This document shows, piece by piece, positions 62,304-64,000 of a stretch of 64,000 nucleotides of DNA. Where the stretch lies: positions 124,001 through 188,000 of the forward strand of contig NZ_PJII01000002.1 in NCBI RefSeq assembly GCF_002929215.1, in the 5' to 3' direction. Source of the stretch: Arthrobacter sp. ZGTC412. GTDB lineage: Bacteria > Actinomycetota > Actinomycetes > Actinomycetales > Micrococcaceae. Every line of letters begins with the position of its first letter. Position 1 is the stretch's first letter. Under the pieces are notes generated by a model. The model was given only the letters and a program-made list of their open reading frames with translations, had not been told where the DNA came from and did not search any database. The position numbers and the translations under genes were made by a program.

Positions 62304-62961
62304 GGACTTTCGGGTGCTGATTGTGGATGACGACTTCCACGTCGCGAAGCTGCACGCCGCCTACGTGGATTCGGTGGCGGGGTTCCTGGCGCTCGCGCCG
62401 GTGGGATCGGCGTCGCTCGCGCTGCAGGCCATCCACAGCCTCCGCCCGGACCTCGTGTTGCTGGACGTCTACCTGCCCGATGCGTCCGGCCTTGACCTGT
62501 TGCAGCAACTGGACGTGGACACCGTAATCCTCAGTGCCGCCTCGGATGCCGCCTCGATCCGTGTTGCTTTCCGCCGCGGCGCCTTGGGCTACCTGCTGAA
62601 GCCGTTTACTTCGGAGTCGCTTTCGCAGCAGCTTCGGTCCTACGCGCGGTATCGGCGACTGCTGGGCCAGCCGGGCGCGCTGGACCAGGATGCCGTGGAG
62701 CGGGCCAAGCGCGCCCTCATCCCCGGCGACGTTACGCCGTCATCAAAGCCCCGCTCGGCAACGGAAGCAGCCGTGCTTGAATCGCTGGTTCCGGGCGAGC
62801 AGTACTCGGCGGCGGAGGTGGCCGGCCGGGTAGGCGTGTCCCGGGCGACTGCGCAGCGGTACCTGTCCTCCTTGGCCGACGACGGCGCCGTGGACATCCA
62901 GCTGCGCTACGGAACCACCGGCAGGCCGGAGCACCGCTACGGCCTGCCGGCTACCCCCTAA
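62296..62961 (+). CDS. Response regulator, CitB/DcuR type
   Basis: 221 residues from the ATG at 62296, with AAGGA 6 bases upstream and an 8-base overlap with the kinase. Receiver domain with phospho-acceptor D57 in LVLLDVYLPD and K102. The C-terminal HTH includes YSAAEVAGRVGVSRATAQRYL. It should activate the citrate transporter gene. Confidence 0.92.
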   Translation: MPEDFRVLIVDDDFHVAKLHAAYVDSVAGFLALAPVGSASLALQAIHSLRPDLVLLDVYLPDASGLDLLQQLDVDTVILSAASDAASIRVAFRRGALGYLLKPFTSESLSQQLRSYARYRRLLGQPGALDQDAVERAKRALIPGDVTPSSKPRSATEAAVLESLVPGEQYSAAEVAGRVGVSRATAQRYLSSLADDGAVDIQLRYGTTGRPEHRYGLPATP

Positions 62962-62975
62962 GGCGGCCAGAGAGC

Positions 62976-63359
62976 TTAGCTGGCGCTCTTCTGGGCCACG
63001 AGCTCGATCTCGACCAGCATTGCCGGATCCAGGAAGGGCAGGACGTGCACCAGTGACAGGGTGGGCCGGATTTCGCCGAACACTTCGCCGTGGGCGCGGC
63101 CGGCTTCTTCCCATTTGCTGATGTCCGTCAGGTACAGCTTGGACTGGACTACGTCCTCGAAGCTGAAGCCGGCGTCCGCGAGGACTTTGCCAAGCTTTTG
63201 GAGGATGAACTGCGTCTGGGTGTAGAAGTCGTTCCCTACGATGCCGTCCTCGCCGCTCGCGGCGGTGGCGGAAATGTAGAGGGTGTTGTCCACCTGGACG
63301 GCCCGGGAGTAGCCGAGGGTCTGCTCCCAGACGGAGCCGGTGCCGAAGGTTTTGCGCAT
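62976..63359 (-). CDS. RidA-family protein (YjgF/YER057c/UK114)
   Basis: 127 residues from the ATG at 63359 with GAAAGG upstream. The family core is LYISATAASGEDG, and the late IRPTLSLVHV holds the arginine position used by RidA enzymes to hydrolyse reactive enamine/imine intermediates. It is convergent with the citrate regulator gene and 46 bp downstream of a GNAT gene on the same strand. Confidence 0.88.
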   Translation of the reverse strand: MRKTFGTGSVWEQTLGYSRAVQVDNTLYISATAASGEDGIVGNDFYTQTQFILQKLGKVLADAGFSFEDVVQSKLYLTDISKWEEAGRAHGEVFGEIRPTLSLVHVLPFLDPAMLVEIELVAQKSAS

Positions 63360-63405
63360 GGTGGGCCTTTCAAAACTGGAGTGAGTCCGCACCACTTTAG
63401 GGCGG

Positions 63406-63909
63406 CTACAGGTCCAGCCGGTAAACCAGCAGTTTTATGTCAGTTCCGGGCACGAGCCAGTCCCTTTCCGGGACCCTGGCGAAGCCGGTTTTGTTGTACA
63501 GTCCCCGGGCGCTTTCCCACGTGCTCCCGGTGGTCAGCGACACGGCTTTGACGCCGTCGAGGGCCTTGGCGTGTTCGAGGATCGCCGCCATCATTGCTTT
63601 GCCGGCCCCGCTGCGCTGCACGACCGGGTCCACCACCAGCATGCGGAACTCGAGCTCGTCGTGCAGGGCGATATCCGCGTAGGGCTCACCGGCGAGGGCC
63701 AGCGTGACCGAACCGACCACATCACCGGCCCGCTCAGCTACCCAGACGGTGGCCTGGCCGGCCCGCTGTGCAACGTCCTGGACCTTGCGCATGTAGGGGT
63801 GGTCCGCGTCGTCAAAGTACCCGGCCGCCAGGTAGGAATCCCTGGTGATGCGGGCAACGGCGTCGAAGTCGGTTTCGACGGCGGGACGGACTGTTATTGG
63901 CGATTCCAC
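63406..63909 (-). CDS. GNAT-family N-acetyltransferase
   Basis: 167 residues from a GTG. Acetyl-CoA loop VDPVVQRSGAGKAMM (motif A) and a late LYNKTGFARVPE are typical. The substrate is unknown. It lies just downstream of a palindrome and upstream of the RidA gene. Confidence 0.85.
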   Translation of the reverse strand: MESPITVRPAVETDFDAVARITRDSYLAAGYFDDADHPYMRKVQDVAQRAGQATVWVAERAGDVVGSVTLALAGEPYADIALHDELEFRMLVVDPVVQRSGAGKAMMAAILEHAKALDGVKAVSLTTGSTWESARGLYNKTGFARVPERDWLVPGTDIKLLVYRLDL

Positions 63910-63920
63910 CCAATAATGGT

Positions 63921-63942
63921 AGTGCTACCAGCCGGTAGCACT
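63921..63942. promoter_or_regulatory. Inverted repeat upstream of the GNAT gene
   Basis: AGTGCTACC-AGCC-GGTAGCACT is a perfect 9-bp inverted repeat, 12 bp before the GTG of the GNAT gene. It may be a repressor site. Confidence 0.45.
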
Positions 63943-63961
63943 GGGCAAAACCGGGGTTTCC

Positions 63962-64000
63962 GTGACTGAACTATCAGTCGTTGCCCGGCACCCGGGTGGC
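63962..64000 (+). CDS. Possible start of a gene cut by the right edge
   Basis: A GTG at 63962 opens a frame of 13 codons (VTELSVVARHPGG) to the window edge. It is too short to judge. If real, it is divergent from the GNAT gene and shares the palindrome region. Confidence 0.2.
   Translation, partial: MTELSVVARHPGG

Overview
The window is high-GC, gene-dense DNA that reads as the chromosome of an actinobacterium of the family Micrococcaceae (Arthrobacter/Pseudarthrobacter type). The reasons are the rpsB-tsf-pyrH-frr-cdsA order, an Ala/Pro-rich tail on ribosomal protein S2, a DUF222/HNH gene, SAM-IV type riboswitches in front of metX and metY, GatCAB, a YibE/F protein and many GTG starts. The genus is inferred from these features, not from a database match. 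I see no rRNA, CRISPR array, prophage, insertion sequence or plasmid module.

Layout. Bases 1-6700: the end of an exported-domain protein, then a monocarboxylate-uptake island in which a LytS/LytTR two-component system lies between two DUF485 + sodium:solute symporter modules, with a CRP-like site between the divergent units. 6700-12200 (minus strand): rpsB, tsf, pyrH, frr, cdsA and a DivIVA-motif repeat protein. 12200-20500: an M23-like protein, an acyl-CoA dehydrogenase behind a strong palindrome, a CAU tRNA, a glycosyltransferase/CDP-alcohol phosphotransferase/membrane protein group, a Bcr-type efflux pump, a frameshifted small membrane gene and two identical tRNA-Asn genes. 20500-35400: dnaG, dgt, dusB, yibE/F, hydrolases, glyS, small transporters and an AlkZ-like protein.

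35400-41700: mmsB-mmsA with a divergent LysR regulator, then an alcohol dehydrogenase and an MFS permease. The LysR/mmsB region and the MFS promoter region share a near-identical palindrome, which suggests one regulon. 41700-44700: metX and metY, each behind its own SAM-IV riboswitch. 44700-48800: a VOC protein, a frameshifted DUF222-HNH gene, a CPBP protein and a DeoR regulator. 48800-54500: tdh-kbl-FAD oxidoreductase-hutI, a probable amino-acid catabolic operon with a divergent LysR regulator. 54500-58800: a secreted DUF5666-like protein and gatC-gatA-gatB. 58800-64000: a CitMHS citrate transporter divergent from a CitA/CitB two-component system, then RidA and GNAT proteins.

Three related intergenic inverted repeats (28.1, 54.5 and 55.3 kb), all at gene 3' ends, look like one dispersed repeat family used as terminators. 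I found no clearly new defence or biosynthetic system. The least explained items are this repeat family, the shared palindromes, the DivIVA-repeat protein, the twin symporter modules around one sensor system, and an M23-like protein that has lost its catalytic histidines.
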